Positions 35,255 to 49,808 of a stretch of 64,000 nt of DNA are shown piece after piece. Within the stretch, counting starts at the first letter, position 1. Each line of letters begins with the position of its first letter. The translations under genes were made by a program, and so were the position numbers. Source of the stretch: Adiantum capillus-veneris (taxonomy: Eukaryota; Streptophyta; Polypodiopsida; Polypodiales; Pteridaceae); NCBI GenBank assembly GCA_014529385.2, contig CM043960.1, forward strand, positions 70,187,410-70,251,409, read 5' to 3'. A model generated the notes under the pieces. That model searched no databases and had not been told where the DNA came from. It saw nothing but the letters and a program-made list of their open reading frames with translations.

Positions 35255-36890
35255 GTGAGTAAGAGAGGGTACTCAGCTATTCAGCAGTCTATCTCCTCCA
35301 TTTTTGTGAAGAATGGAATCACTTCTAAACTTCCAGCAGCAAGTGTTTGGAAAGAGAGACTTCAACTCAACCATGCACAGACAGATTTCATTGGATGTCC
35401 CTTTCATATTGATGGTATTTATAGATCTCAAGGAACAAGTGTAACCTACGATGAGTAATATCTTCATGGACCTCACTTTATTGCAAACTAGAATGGGTGA
35501 GTTCTACAATATAACTTTTGAAGAGACGGGTGGAGTTTTGCATTTTGTTTTCAAGCTAGATGAGTGTGAGATCCTCAAAGAGAAGAATCTAGAACGAGTC
35601 ATAATAACATTGATGAATAGGGCTCTTTCAAAATGCCCCACTGATGATCCTTCATATTAAAGTGTTCAATCAGAAAGCAACATATGGTGGCTTGGTGCTT
35701 TTTAGGTATTCCATTACCACTTTCTGTACAGCTTTGGTGAGCCCTCTTGAGATTAAATTTAGATTCACTTTGACATCTCATGCGGATTTAATAATGAAGG
35801 TAAAGAAATAAGACCACAGCATTTTATATTGGGTGTTCCATCAAACTCCTATCCCTGATATCATTGACAAACAAATGAATCATGGAAAGGTGTTGGTTGT
35901 CAATGAGAGGAGATACTTTCAGGTCCAATGGCATCTTGCAGATGACCTCAAAACACTGAAGTGTATGTATAATTGTGGAAGGGGTGCTATGGTAAAGACT
36001 CCCTGCTTGTATTGTATGGAGCCTGCAAGGATGATGGACCCAAAATGGTGGAGAAAGACACCTACTCGCCACAATGAGAATCATAATTTCCACCTAGTTC
36101 TAGACATTCCACTTGTAAATTTCCACATTTGTACAATGCATGCTCTTTACAGAATTGTGGAGAAGTTGGTATATCTATACATTGGGTTCTCTTGGAAAAT
36201 CGAGAGCTCAAAAGAACAGAAGGTTGCGATAGCAGCACTTGAACTAGTTTTGTCAGAGATGGGTCTCCATGGGGGCAATGTGAAAATCCAATGGGACAAC
36301 AAAAGGTCAACCAATGATAAACATGTACCTTGCAAACCATCTATTAGTGGGTTCAAGGCACGTCGTTTTTTATCAAATCCAACACACGTCAAAGATAGGA
36401 AGCTAACCAAGCGTCGAAGCATATATCAGTCCACTTATGTCAGCAAAATTGAGTTTCAGCAATGGAAAAATCTCCATATGGCAGTGAAGGACCAGGAACC
36501 CACAACTCACAATGCCAAGGGTGAAGTGTGGCGTTCCATCAATGTGCTCTTTCATATGTGTGACAAAGATGAGTGGACACAAAATGATCTAAACAAGCTT
36601 AAGGATAACCTTCAGCTACTAAAGAAAGCATTTAGGTCAGCATGGACTGAAACTCAGATTACTCATTACATGGTATTGTTAACGCGCCCTTTTAAATGAT
36701 AAGGTCTAAGAGGTTTTTTATAATTCTTGACAACTTGTTATATTTGCAACGCATCATTTTCAATCACTTACCATACTTCATTCAAAAGTATAGAAACCCA
36801 GGCATATGGAATACGCAAGGCCTGGAAAAGTCTCATTACATGGCCAGGAATGCATATTTGAGACACACACGTCATGGTGGCTCTTGAGAT
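35255..36890 (+). pseudogene. Transposase-like gene, broken (unknown family)
   Basis: Pieces in order: 35255-35458 (basic N-terminal style), 35451-35660 (YNITFEETGGVLHF), 35833-36699 (288 codons) and 36696-36887. The third piece has WHLADDLKTL (acidic pair at residues 37-38), a CLYC motif at 58-61 and HICTMHALYRIVEKL. The last has GLEKSHYMARNAYL followed by RHTRHGG. The layout (acidic residue, CxxC zinc, conserved helix with His, late Glu) fits a DDE/RNase H-fold transposase with an inserted zinc motif, but I cannot name the family. Stops between pieces may be introns or decay. Confidence 0.5.
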
Positions 36891-36899
36891 AAGGAAAAC

Positions 36900-37667
36900 A
36901 GTTTGAAAGAGTTGTTCCAGTGGTTTTATCACAAAATCCTTCATTGACTGCAGCAAAAACATGTATTAGACTATTCAACAACAACACAAGCAATTAGGCA
37001 TTTGCAAGAAAGGAAACGGAAACGAGTAGAGGCATTCAACAACTCCAGTGCTCTTGAAGGCCAGAGAAAGTGGACAGAGACAATGCAATGTGATAGCCAT
37101 AGGTGGATGAAGAGATTTTGATTTTAGGTAACAACATGTACAAGAGATGCCTAATGAGAAAATAGATAGAGTACAAGTCACAAGTCTCTCAACTTGATGA
37201 CAGGTAGTGGATATCTTTTGGCACATTGCCCTTGTATCGGATCATTAAATGTTTTCCATAATCTAATAGCTCATTTGGGTTTTGTTTACCCAAAGTGAGT
37301 GCCATTGTTGTGTATGTGTAATAATAAGCTTCACGACCACCAGTGTGCTCCAAACATTATCCAAAACATTCTGTAGAAAAAACTTTATCAACGAGGATAA
37401 CTTTGTCTGCATTCTGTGGTAGCATTGGTCCACTTAGGAAAGTGATAGCATCTTGAGGGTGAATGTTTCAGTACTTCCCTCTTAGGACATTCCATTGTGA
37501 AATACTAGTATCGGTGCCTCACAGAGTTTGGTAAGGTATTGTCCTAGTGCTGCATCCCTTCCACAAAACTCTCTTGTCCGATGGCAAAGAAAGTCATCCT
37601 TTTCAATAATCCATGACTGTGAATAAAAGTATGAGCTAGAGAAAGACAGTGACAACTAGATTTTTTT
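36900..37667. other. No gene seen
   Basis: No supported ORF in either strand; short frames only. Ends at a poly-G run of 20 (37685-37704). Confidence 0.4.
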
Positions 37668-39031
37668 TTATTTTTTATTTTGGAGGGGGGGGGGGGGGGG
37701 GGGGAGGCTTACCATGTAGCTCTCATCTTGCATATATAAGTCATCCTTCCATAGGTCCACTACCCTCGTAAACCCTTGCACGGGATGCGTAAACCAGTCT
37801 TCTACTTCCTGAGTACTGGTTGATAGCCCGAGGTTGTTTCTAATAGCTTGGAAGGTGGCCTCATCTGGGAGTGTTTCCCTATACTTTTCGGCCTTGTCAA
37901 AGCAAAGTTTGAGGCACTCCATCGGGTTACTAGAAGTTCTCATTGCCTCATCGTCACTGCTGTCAAAACAGATACAAAACCACTCCTCCCCTCTTGAAAT
38001 TTGGAGAGTGTAGCAAGTGCAAAGTCCTCCCTTAAAGAAAATATACTTTGAATGTCATGGAGGAAAATGTAAGATTTGTCACCAAATTTAAAGTCTGGCA
38101 GTCCAGGAAGCATCAATGTGGCTTGTTTCTCATTAAAGCGAGAGACATCTAAAGGTAGTTTGATGTCAGATGTTTTAACTGTAAATATTTTGGTTCGTTG
38201 CACCTCTTTAGCCTCTACCTGAAGATTAATATCCTCCTCAATCTCAAGAACCTCATTGGACACCAAGTCCTCATCATCTTGTTCATTGGGTGGTAGATTC
38301 TCCTCCTCCATTACCTCTGAAGGATCATTCAATAGACTAACAAATAGAAAATTTAAGAAAAGAAGGAACCCAAAGGATTCTTTAATTAGCTTGCAATCTC
38401 GTTGGTGCATAGGACATTGTGAGGGTCTATAGATAATAGGCAGTTGATGGTACTTCTTGTACGCTTGTCTTGTGGAATCACAATCTCTTAAGTGCACTAC
38501 CACCATGTCAGCAACAAGAACCACCCTGCCCTTGTGGACCTCACACTCAAACTTATCTCTTGCAGACTTGAGGAAATCGTTGTGTTGGGATATAAGGTCA
38601 TCCAGAATGAATGGGGCAATGAAGATAGAAGAGACCTTGTCGAAAATTGCAACAGCTCCTACAAATATTGCAAAATCAAAAAGTCTTTCATCCACACATG
38701 CATGATTTTCAACCTCTTCCTTACATTTTGTAGCTAGCTCACTGGCAAAAGAAAGATCAATGTTTCTCTTTTTGGTGCTACTCAATTGAAACTTGTGGCT
38801 TACAGACACTTCTTCCTGTTCTGAAGCTTCTGAGTCATTAGGGGGTTCCTTTGTCACCACAACTTCATCTCCAAGAAACGTGTCTTTAGCAAGAGCAAAG
38901 TCCACATCTCTCTTTAAAGATCCTCTCAGCAACTTAGGTGGTCTCCCTTCTGCCACCTGTTCACCACAAACAATTTTTGGATACACCCTTTGCCTCTTCA
39001 TTCTGTGGGATCTTAATCCTAAGAAAAACAA
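37668..39031 (-). pseudogene. Two-part ORF of unknown function
   Basis: 39031-37940 (363 codons, ATG within KRQRVYPKIVCGEQ region) and 37943-37668 in a second frame. They join near 37975, where the second frame is readable upstream as FCICFDSSDDEAM. The first part has an acidic middle (EQDDEDLVSNEVLEIEED). A hydrophobic stretch near 38330-38360 looks like translated intron, because the strand there ends TTTCTATTTGTTAG. No known domain. It may be a second transposon protein or a captured gene; frameshift or intron cannot be told apart here. Confidence 0.5.
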
Positions 39032-39092
39032 AATATAGGCAAAAAGAGGTAAGTACTGGTAAGTATGGCTAATAGGTTGGTTTGTTCAACAG

Positions 39093-39094
<2 letters not shown>

Positions 39095-39189
<95 letters not shown>

Positions 39190-39561
39190 ATTTGAGTTCT
39201 ACCCCTTATATGCTCCACGATGCGGAAGAACGATCATCAGATAAGTACTACATTAATGCGAGACATAGGACAACAAATAGAAAGAGGGGCTTCTCTCCCT
39301 CACTCTGTGTTGGTCAAATTTCACTACTCATCGCCCAACAAACCCTTTGGTGCCCTAGGACGCACAGAAGACAATCGGCCTATAAGAAAAAGCCGTTTGC
39401 ACGCCATAATGCCATCCCAAATTTTTGTGGCTCTCTCTCTCTCCAAAGAAATATCTGAGGCGTTACCTTTTCCTAGGCTTGGCATGGCAACCTTCAAGAT
39501 CCGATTCTTGGGCTTGGCCTCTCCCTCACACTCTCTCTGTGTCTCTATCTCAACCAGCCTA

Positions 39562-39626
<65 letters not shown>

Positions 39627-39713
39627 ACAACCCTCTCCCTCACACACTCTCTCTCTCTCTCTCTCAACAACCCTCTCCCTCACTCTCTCTCTCGCAATCA
39701 CCCTCCCACTCTC

Positions 39714-39796
<83 letters not shown>

Positions 39797-39831
39797 AACC
39801 CTCTCCCTCACACTCTCTCTCGCAATCACCC

Positions 39832-39882
<51 letters not shown>

Positions 39883-40060
39883 GCACATATCATTCTAGTA
39901 CCATTAACTACATGAATGGATAATTACTACATGCTTTACACGTGTCAAACGGATAAAACTAAATAGTGGGCATTTATTGCATTGTATACTTTTTATTGAG
40001 GGGTCACTTTCACACTTAAATGGTTGCACAATATTTGTTGGTGGCCTTATTGTAGCACCT

Positions 40061-40134
<74 letters not shown>

Positions 40135-40182
40135 GACTGTAAGTAGAAGAAGATATAGCCTGCAACCTACAAACTTCATTGC

Positions 40183-40246
<64 letters not shown>

Positions 40247-40394
40247 CGGAGTAGTGCAAACATCCATCCCGAGAGACAGGGAGAGATAAAGAGGTGGTGA
40301 AGGTCAAAAACTCAAAAAGTAGCGCAGAAGGTGACAAGGCAGAGAGTATTGCTAACCACCTATACCTACAGGTATGAGAGAGAGAGAGAGATAA

Positions 40395-40422
<28 letters not shown>
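39095..40422. repeat. Cluster of CT/GA, CA and C-run microsatellites
   Basis: Tracts: TC 39095-39184; CT then CA 39565-39625; CT 39723-39793; C-run 39829-39842 with TC and AC following; GA 40062-40122; GA 40184-40238; GA 40379-40422. Left half is CT on +, right half GA on +. The long open frames here are repeat artefacts. A short unassigned frame (39220-39540) precedes them. Confidence 0.9.
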
Positions 40423-40425
<3 letters not shown>

Positions 40426-40581
40426 TAGGTGTGCAATCTTAGAGAGAGTGAGACGGAGATACGGAGAGACTGTTACACACACACACACAGAGATTCTTAG
40501 TGTGCGTTCTTAGAGAGAGTAAGAGGGAGATTGTTAGAGAGAGTTTGTGAGAAAGAGAGAGAGACATTTGATTATAGGTAA

Positions 40582-41090
40582 ATGGCAAGAACAAAGGTGA
40601 CTGCAAGGAAGGCAGGGAAAGAACCAGTTCTGGCTGCTAAAGCAAGGGGAAGATCTTCCAGTAAAAAGAAGAGACCAGGGAAGCCCATGAAAATCTTGAA
40701 AGCTCCGAGGATGAATAGGCTACAAAGACACATCGGACTGTTTAAAAAATCGGGAAGGCTCAGAAATGTATCGAGCTTCTAGTACCAAAGCCTCCATTCC
40801 AAATATTGGTTAGGTCAATATGTGAGGAAGCATGTTTTGGTACAATGAGGTGGAAACTTGTTGCACTGATAGCACTACAAGAGGCAGTAGAGGATTTTTT
40901 GCTAGAATATTTCAATGATATAACAATTGTTGCAACACATGCACACAAGGTAACAATTATGGACAAAGACAATGAAACTCTGAAAAGGGTAAGGTGGAGA
41001 TATGACAAGCTACTCCAGCCCAACAAATTTATAGATAATAAAACGAAAGAAATTTTTCTTATTCCTCCATCCTCGTATGATGAAGGATAG
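40582..41090 (+). pseudogene. CENH3-like histone H3, frameshifted and intronless
   Basis: Centromeric H3 replaces H3 in centromere nucleosomes. The first frame starts MARTKVTARKAGK, the H3 N-tail, and continues basic to about 40725. The histone fold is in the +2-shifted frame: after a TAA at 40743-40745 it is open to 41090. It contains IELLVPKPPFQILVRSI, MRWK, ALIALQEAVEDFL and HAHKVTIMDKD. CENH3 rather than canonical H3 is indicated by the Trp in RW (H3 has RF), LL.P, VRSI, AL.ALQEA.ED.L, and one residue more than H3 in loop 1. Plant CENH3 genes have several introns; none is seen, so this looks like a retrocopy. The C-terminus is extended (FIDNKTKEIFLIPP). With one shift and one stop it is not functional as written. 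Confidence 0.78.
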
Positions 41091-41197
41091 ACATCTGCAT
41101 TTGCAACAACAAAATGTAAGACACCTAGTCTAACTACTAAAACTGATGAAGATATTATGAGACATAGATCTTTCTCTTTTAATATTGGTCGACCTCC

Positions 41198-41836
41198 TCA
41201 AAAGTAAAAACAAATAAAGAGAATAGCAAGGTCTAAAAGTAAGGGTAAAGATGGAAGGTTATGAACACTCTCACAGTTGCATCGAGGATGATAAGCCAAT
41301 GAGACATCTCCACCATTAGCAATCACAACAGAGTGACTATAGACATGTTGTACCAAAACTTCCTTAACAGTTTTCTTGCCCATACACTTTGAAATCTAGC
41401 ACTCGTGCTTTCCATGCTGAACCAAATAGATTTGCTGTTGAGGATCTTTTCCTCCTCCTTGGTTGCATAAGAACCCAAGAACCTTTGTATATTGTGTGTT
41501 GTTTCCATTGACTATCTATATTGATGGAGTTTGAGATAGTGATATAACTTATGGTTCTACTTGGCCTCCTTGGGACACTAATGGCGAGGCTTTCTAGGGA
41601 AAGAGCACAACAACCCCTAGAGCTATTAGGGCGGGAAGAAGAAGAAGAAGAAACCATGTCTCTTTCTGTGTGGTAGAAAGCGTGAACTTGCTTCCAATGG
41701 AGGGAAATTCAATTTTGAACACTTGGTTATGGACCAAGAGCTTATGGTGGAGGAAGAATGATACAGTATCGTAGCCGTCTTTCAGTACCATAACTACATA
41801 CAGACCCTGGCCCACATATAATATCTTCAACCCCAT
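41198..41836 (-). pseudogene. Broken ORF region, unknown
   Basis: Overlapping frames (41836-41594, 41657-41364, 41383-41198) that seem to continue one another: FFLHHKLLVHNQVFKIEFPS, then a Ser/Leu-rich part, then KKTVKEVLVQHVYSHSVVI. No domain recognised; may be the last part of a minus-strand transposon gene. Confidence 0.3.
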
Positions 41837-41978
41837 AAAAACGAGGTTTTACCTCATGTTCTTCTGCATTTTTTGATTTATTTCTTCCTATTTCTACATT
41901 ACATTGGCTTGTTGTTCATTGGATGTGCCTCCTTTTCTCTCTCCTCAATAAGGCCCTCCAAATGAACTCCCAAATTCT

Positions 41979-42600
41979 CTACTATATCCTAGGTATATAA
42001 GGCAGTGTGTAAAAGACATTAGGGTGCTCAAGCTCATTTGTGGAGAGCACCCTTTGGTGAGATCTCTTGAGGTGTGTGGCTATGGATTCCTTGAGCTTCT
42101 CCTTGCTCATGTGACTTGATTAACACTAATCAATGCTTAATTCTCTTTCACTATGCCTCTCTCATGCTTCTTATGATTGCCTATGATGCTTTGATTAGCT
42201 AGATTGTAGTGGCTAATCCCTCTCTAGTCTTGTGTGATTGCCCTCTCTTGCTTGTGTGTGTATGTTGATTTAATTGGAGTGTGGTGCTTGATAGATCTAT
42301 GTGTGTGTGCTTTTGATTAGTGTGTTGTATCATAGGATTAGTGTTGTGTGCATCTTGTAATCGTTAGTGTGTGTGCTTGGGTCGATTGGAGGTGAACAGA
42401 AGCCGATGTGGAGATTGCCCTTCATTGTGGCTTAGCTCCTCCATAGACTGAGAAGCTCACCTCATAGAGTCAACCATTCTTGTTTCCATGATTAGCTCAC
42501 TAATAGTGTGAGTGTTTCCATTCCCTAGCCGGTTAGCTCATCCCTCCGGATTGGTAATTTTTTTGGTCATTGGAGCTATGCAACGATGGGACTCCCAACA
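41979..42600 (+). repeat. 3' LTR of element 4, second part
   Basis: TATATAA at 41994-42000 and the end GATGGGACTCCCAACA, identical over 20 nt to 26426-26445. Satellite resumes at 42601. Together with 33825-34108 it makes a LTR of about 906 bp. Confidence 0.6.
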
Positions 42601-44375
42601 TTCACCTTGTACATTAACTAGGTCCACCACTTTTCCAAGCTTTACTCTCGTATAGAAAGGGACTTTTGGTTTTGATATCCATCACTTGTCCAACCATACT
42701 TCTATTGAAAGAAACAAGAGATACTTGACGTTGGGAACCAAGATTCTACACCTTCTTGGACACTGGCCATTAAAACTAGGTCCACCACTTGTCCAACCTT
42801 TACTCTCATATATAAAAGGGACTTTTGGTTTCAACCTCCACCACTTGCCCAACCTTACTTCCATTAAAAGAAGCAAGGGATACTTGGACATTCAAAACCA
42901 AGGCCCTACAATAGTTCACCTTGTACATCAACTAGGTCTACCACTTGTCAAAGCTTTACTCTCGTATAGAAAGGGACTTTTGGTTTGAGATCCATCACTT
43001 GTCCAACCATACTTCCATTGAAAGAAGCAAAAGATACTTGGACATTGGAACCAATATCCTACACCACCTTGGACACTATCCATTAAAATTACGTCCACCA
43101 CTTGTCCAAGATTTACTCTCATATATAAAAGAGACTTCTGGTTTCAAGCTCCACCACTTCTCCAACCTTACTTCCATTAAAAGAAGCAAGGGCTACTTGG
43201 ACATTGAAAAGCTAGGCCCTACAATCGTTCACCTTGTACATTAACTAGGTCCACCACTTGTCCAAGCTTTACTCTCATATAGAAAGGGACTTTTGGTTTT
43301 GAGATCCATCCCTTGTCCAACCATACTTCCACTGAAAGAAGCAAGAGATACTTGGACATTCGAAACCAAGATCCTACACCACCTTGGACACTGGCCATTA
43401 AAAATAGGTGCGCCACTTGTCCAAGGTTTACTCTCATATATAAAAGGGACTTCTGGTTTCAAGCTCCACCAGTTGTCCAACCTTACTTCCATTAAAAGAA
43501 GCAAGGGCTACTTGGACATTAAGAACCAAGGCCCCACAATAGTTCACCTTGTACATTAACTAGGTCCATCTCTTGTCCAAGATTTATTCTGATATAGAAA
43601 GGGACTTTGGTTTTGAGATCTATCACTTGTCCAACCATACTTCCATTGAAAGAAGCAACAGATACTTGGACATTGGGAACCAAGATCCTACACCACCTTG
43701 GACACTGGCCATTAAAACTAGGTACTCTCATGTATAAAAGGGACTTCTGGTTTCAAGCTCCACCACTTGTTGAGCCTTACTTCCATTAAGAGAATCAAGG
43801 GCTACTTGAACATTGAGAATAAAGGCTGTACAATAGTTCACCTTGTACATTAACTAGGTCCACCACTTGTCCAAGCTTTACTCTCATATAGAAAGGGACT
43901 TTTGGTTTTGAGATCCATCACTTGTCCAACCATACTTGCATTGTAAGAAGCAAGAGATACTTGCACATTGTGAACCAATCCCTACAATACCACCTTGGAC
44001 ACTGGACATTAAAACTAGGTACAACACTTGTCCAAGATTTACTCTCATATAGAAAAAGGGACTTTTGGTTTCAAGCTCGACCACTTGTCCAACCTTACCT
44101 TCATTGAAATAAGCAAGGGATGTTTGGGCATTGGGAAGCAAGTTCCTACAATAGCACCTTGAACAATAGCCATTAGAACTAGGTCCACCATTTCTCCAAG
44201 CTTTACCTCATATAGAAAGGGGCTTTTGATTTCAAGATCCCCCCTTGTCCACCCTTAGTTTTTATTGGGAGAATCAAGAGATACTTAGACATTGACAAGA
44301 AAGTTCATAAAATAGCACCTTGGACACTAGCCATTACAACTGGGTCCACCACTTGTCCTAGCTTTGATCTAATAA
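42601..44375 (+). repeat. Satellite array, block E
   Basis: About five to six dimers. The last 400 bp are more diverged (for example TCCACCCTTAGTTTTTATTGGGAG), as expected at an array edge. The array does not reappear to the right. Confidence 0.9.
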
Positions 44376-44512
44376 AGCAATGGCTATAGTATAGAGTTAT
44401 GATATTCACAACCCTTGTGTAATTTGTAATGTAACTTATACATTTTTTTCAAAGAGAATTTATCTATAAATATGAACTTAACAAGGTGTTTCTTTTCAAC
44501 TTACAGGATGGA

Positions 44513-47210
44513 CTTTGAATCTAGGGAGAAAGTGCATATGGTACTTGATAATGAAGTTGTTGGTATTGGTTGTGTGTATAGAACAGATCTCGATTCCACT
44601 TGTGGTGGTACAAAGATAGGGCAATGAAATGTATCTATACTAGTGGAGGAATGTTTGAAGGATGTGGTCCCCGTTTTTTTACAATGGATACTACGTCTCT
44701 CCAAAGCTCATTATGGAGTGTTGTTTGATGGCCTAAGCTTCTTTTGTAGAAATCCATAATGAATGACAACAAAATTGACACAAATGAAATCTACAATTGT
44801 GATGAACAAGGGGATCATCTTGATCCTCTAGTTACAGATGCAATACCTATTACAAGCCCAGAGTTTGAAATGTCAATACGAGAATCTTGGAGAAATCAAA
44901 GGGTCCTTTCAAAGAACGGCACAATGATGCACATTGTGAATGAAGGGACCATCTTGTATGTATTTCCACATGATTATAGGTACTTGGTGATGACTTTGTG
45001 GGTGTAGGTATTGAAAGGGAGAATGAAATTAGTGAGAATATGTCTGAAGTGGGACGCATAAGTTTGCTAAAGTGGCCTATTCAACAGACAACCATGTTGG
45101 ATGGGAGCCCACTACAATTCTTTGTTCCTGTTCATGGGATGCATACTAGACATGAGGATGTATCCAATGATGAAAATGCTGGGGAAAATATTTGATGGTA
45201 ATGTTGATGCCCCTTTGCTAAGGAAGAGACGATACAATTTCATCAACAGGACTCAAAAAGTGCAAGCAGCACTAGCTTCTACTTTTTATATTTTAGCTGA
45301 GTCGATTCAAAGGGTTTCATGCATTGATTGTTGTGGAAAAAAATGTTGTCTGTTTGCAGATCGTGATTTAGTGACAAGATTACAGTAAGAATTTTGGGGA
45401 GAGTCTCAAAAAGCACGCACAAATTATGTATATGATGTTCTATCTATATGCTATCAGAAAGATGAGAAAATGTGATACCAATTCAAGATAAATGGTTCTA
45501 CTGTTTGCTGCAGAGCATGGTATCAGCTACATGGAATACCAAAGACATCATTTTACCACTACAAGGAAATTTTTGAAAACGGTCTGTGCCAATATCTGCA
45601 TGGTAACACATGTACATTGAGAAGAGGACTTCAACATACTACTTTAGCAAGAACACTATTAAATGAATTTGTGGATATAACAACTCTGAGAAGATGCCAC
45701 ATAGAAGCATAACACTACTAGATGGCTCAAGAGAGACTCAATTAGTGATTCCATCAATGTACAAACAAGTTGACATGTTAAGAAAAATCAACACAACACT
45801 AGACCAAATGGGCTATGAGAAGTAGTTATCTCAATCTTCTTTTGGTAGAATTTGGAACAAAAAGTATCCATATGTCACTTTAACAAAGACAAGTGAGTTC
45901 TCTAAGTGAAATGTCTATAGTTCAATCAAGGCAAGGCTAGAAGCTAAACCTTCTCTTGAAGAGAGAGCTCTTCTCTTGAGAGAAAGAGAAGTTCACATGG
46001 CACAAGAGAAGAGTTGTAGGAGCTTATATTATGCATGGTGCATATATTTAGAAACTCAACCACAAAAGTATGTTTATATAATCCATGATAAGATGGATCA
46101 AAAGAAGACTGGCATTCCTAGATTATTCGTTGTTCCTAAGGGTGTGGATTCAGGATACAATTTGCAAGTGGCTTTGATAGATATGATCACTCATGGCCAT
46201 GGATAAGGTCATTATGGTCACTGTGTCTCGAATGGTTTGTGGCCAGTTGATCCAAATCTTACAATTGGCTCAATTGCTAATTTTTTACATAGCTTAGAGA
46301 GGATAGATAAGCATCCTCTTGGTGATTTGGAAACAAATGGAATACCAAGGAGTAGTATCTCTCTACTACATGTTTTGAACTCAAGGGATGCTTTAGACCA
46401 CCACAACTTGAGTGATGGAAAAGAGCCCATCGTGCAACCATTGGAAGCTACAAAAGCATAATTGGGGTCAAAAAATTTCAAGTTGCCAGAGAAATTGTTT
46501 CTACAATTGGATAATTGTGTAGGGAAAAACAAAATTGATACTTATTTGCCTATTTGTCAATGCTTGTTGCAAGGGGTGTTTTTAAAACCATCCAACTAGG
46601 ATTTTTGATGGTTGGGCATACACATGAGGACATAGATGCCATGTTCAGTAATTTTTCAAAGAAATTGAGAGTTACACAAACATATACTTTGCCACACTTG
46701 ATGGATACATTACGAAATAGCTCATCGTCATCTCCGGCCCCATTTTTGCTTAAAAAGGTCCCCAATTTCAAGCAATACTGCGATGGTTATCTTTGTGATG
46801 GAAAAGACATACTTAATGGACATTCCAAACCACTTCAATTCAGGTTTTTTATGCAAGATGAAACACCAATGATTCAGTATAAGGAACATGTAGGTGTATC
46901 ACGTTGGAGTGGAAGTATTCGCCATGGAAAACAGACATAGAAGGCAATCCAATGTTACCACATGGAGATCCACCTTTGGTGTCAATGGTAGAATATGTCA
47001 AGGCTCATGAAGAAGTGATTTTAGGGTTGAAGAATTATATTAAGTTTTGGCAAAATGTAGGGAATGTTTCAAATGTGCCACGGTATTATAGACCTGTGAT
47101 AGATTATTGGAGTAAGGTGATTGGACGAGCCGGGAAAAGAAAACCATATCAGAGGAATGCTTGTATGAAAATTTCTGGCCAACAACTCAGGACTCTTGTC
47201 ACCTAGAATC
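44513..47210 (+). pseudogene. DUF7869-type transposase-like gene, decayed
   Basis: A + strand gene whose first readable exon follows a good 3' splice site (TTCTTTTCAACTTACAG before 44506). Pieces with several stops and shifts: 44513-45007, 45101-45388, 45480-45710, 45976-46461, 46470-46940 and 46904-47206. Signature regions are YYAWCIYLETQPQKYVYI, LPEKLFLQLDNCVGKNK (D-N pair) and GFLMVGHTHEDIDAMF (H-E-D-I-D). The DNC..NKN and VGHTHEDID motifs are those of the DUF7869 family, thought to be RNase H-fold transposases, known in seed-free plants and animals. The C-terminal part has PRYYRPVIDYW. No terminal inverted repeats were found. Confidence 0.72.
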
Positions 47211-49550
<2,340 letters not shown>

Positions 49551-49724
49551 TGAGGCGGTCCAGGGAGGGCAACAAGAAGAGTGGCCTCTAAGCACCCTTG
49601 TAGGCTCCCGTGCTGCTCAATTGGGTTGGGGTTGGAAAAAACAACAAACACACACACAAACCCGCAACCTAACCCTACACAAATTTGGGGCACCACCTAG
49701 TTTTGGATGCGAACTAGGACGCGT

Positions 49725-49808
<84 letters not shown>

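Larger units (their letters stand above)
34109..41978. mobile_element. Probable DNA transposon nested in the element 4 LTR
   Basis: The ends form an imperfect inverted repeat: 34109-34138 and the reverse complement of 41950-41978 share AATTTGGGAG, TT, ATTTGGAGGGCCTT. No clear target duplication is visible. The cargo is transposase-like fragments on +, a two-part ORF on -, the CT/GA microsatellite cluster, a CENH3-like fragment on + and a small ORF region on -. Whether all of this belongs to one transposon is not certain. Confidence 0.5.
26426..42600 (+). mobile_element. Element 4: gag-protease LTR element with nested DNA transposon
   Basis: The 5' end keeps only the last 20 nt of the LTR (26426-26445), followed by a PBS. 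The interior encodes gag-like and protease-like sequence, then a PPT (33811-33824) and a 3' LTR that starts TGTTAACC at 33825. The last 20 nt of the 5' LTR recur at 42581-42600, just before satellite, so the 3' LTR ends there. Between 34109 and 41978 lies a separate insertion with inverted ends. Removing it leaves an LTR of about 0.9 kb. No RT, RNase H or integrase motif is seen in 26466-33810, so the element is non-autonomous or lost its pol. Confidence 0.75.

Noticed and set aside
37685-37704. Poly-G run of 20 and other homopolymers as functional sites
   Set aside because: Simple homopolymers with no context; may also be assembly length errors.
39220-39915. 231-codon ORF rich in Ser-Leu repeats
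   Set aside because: Most of it is translated CT microsatellite; the same holds for 48442-48792 and 40016-40267.
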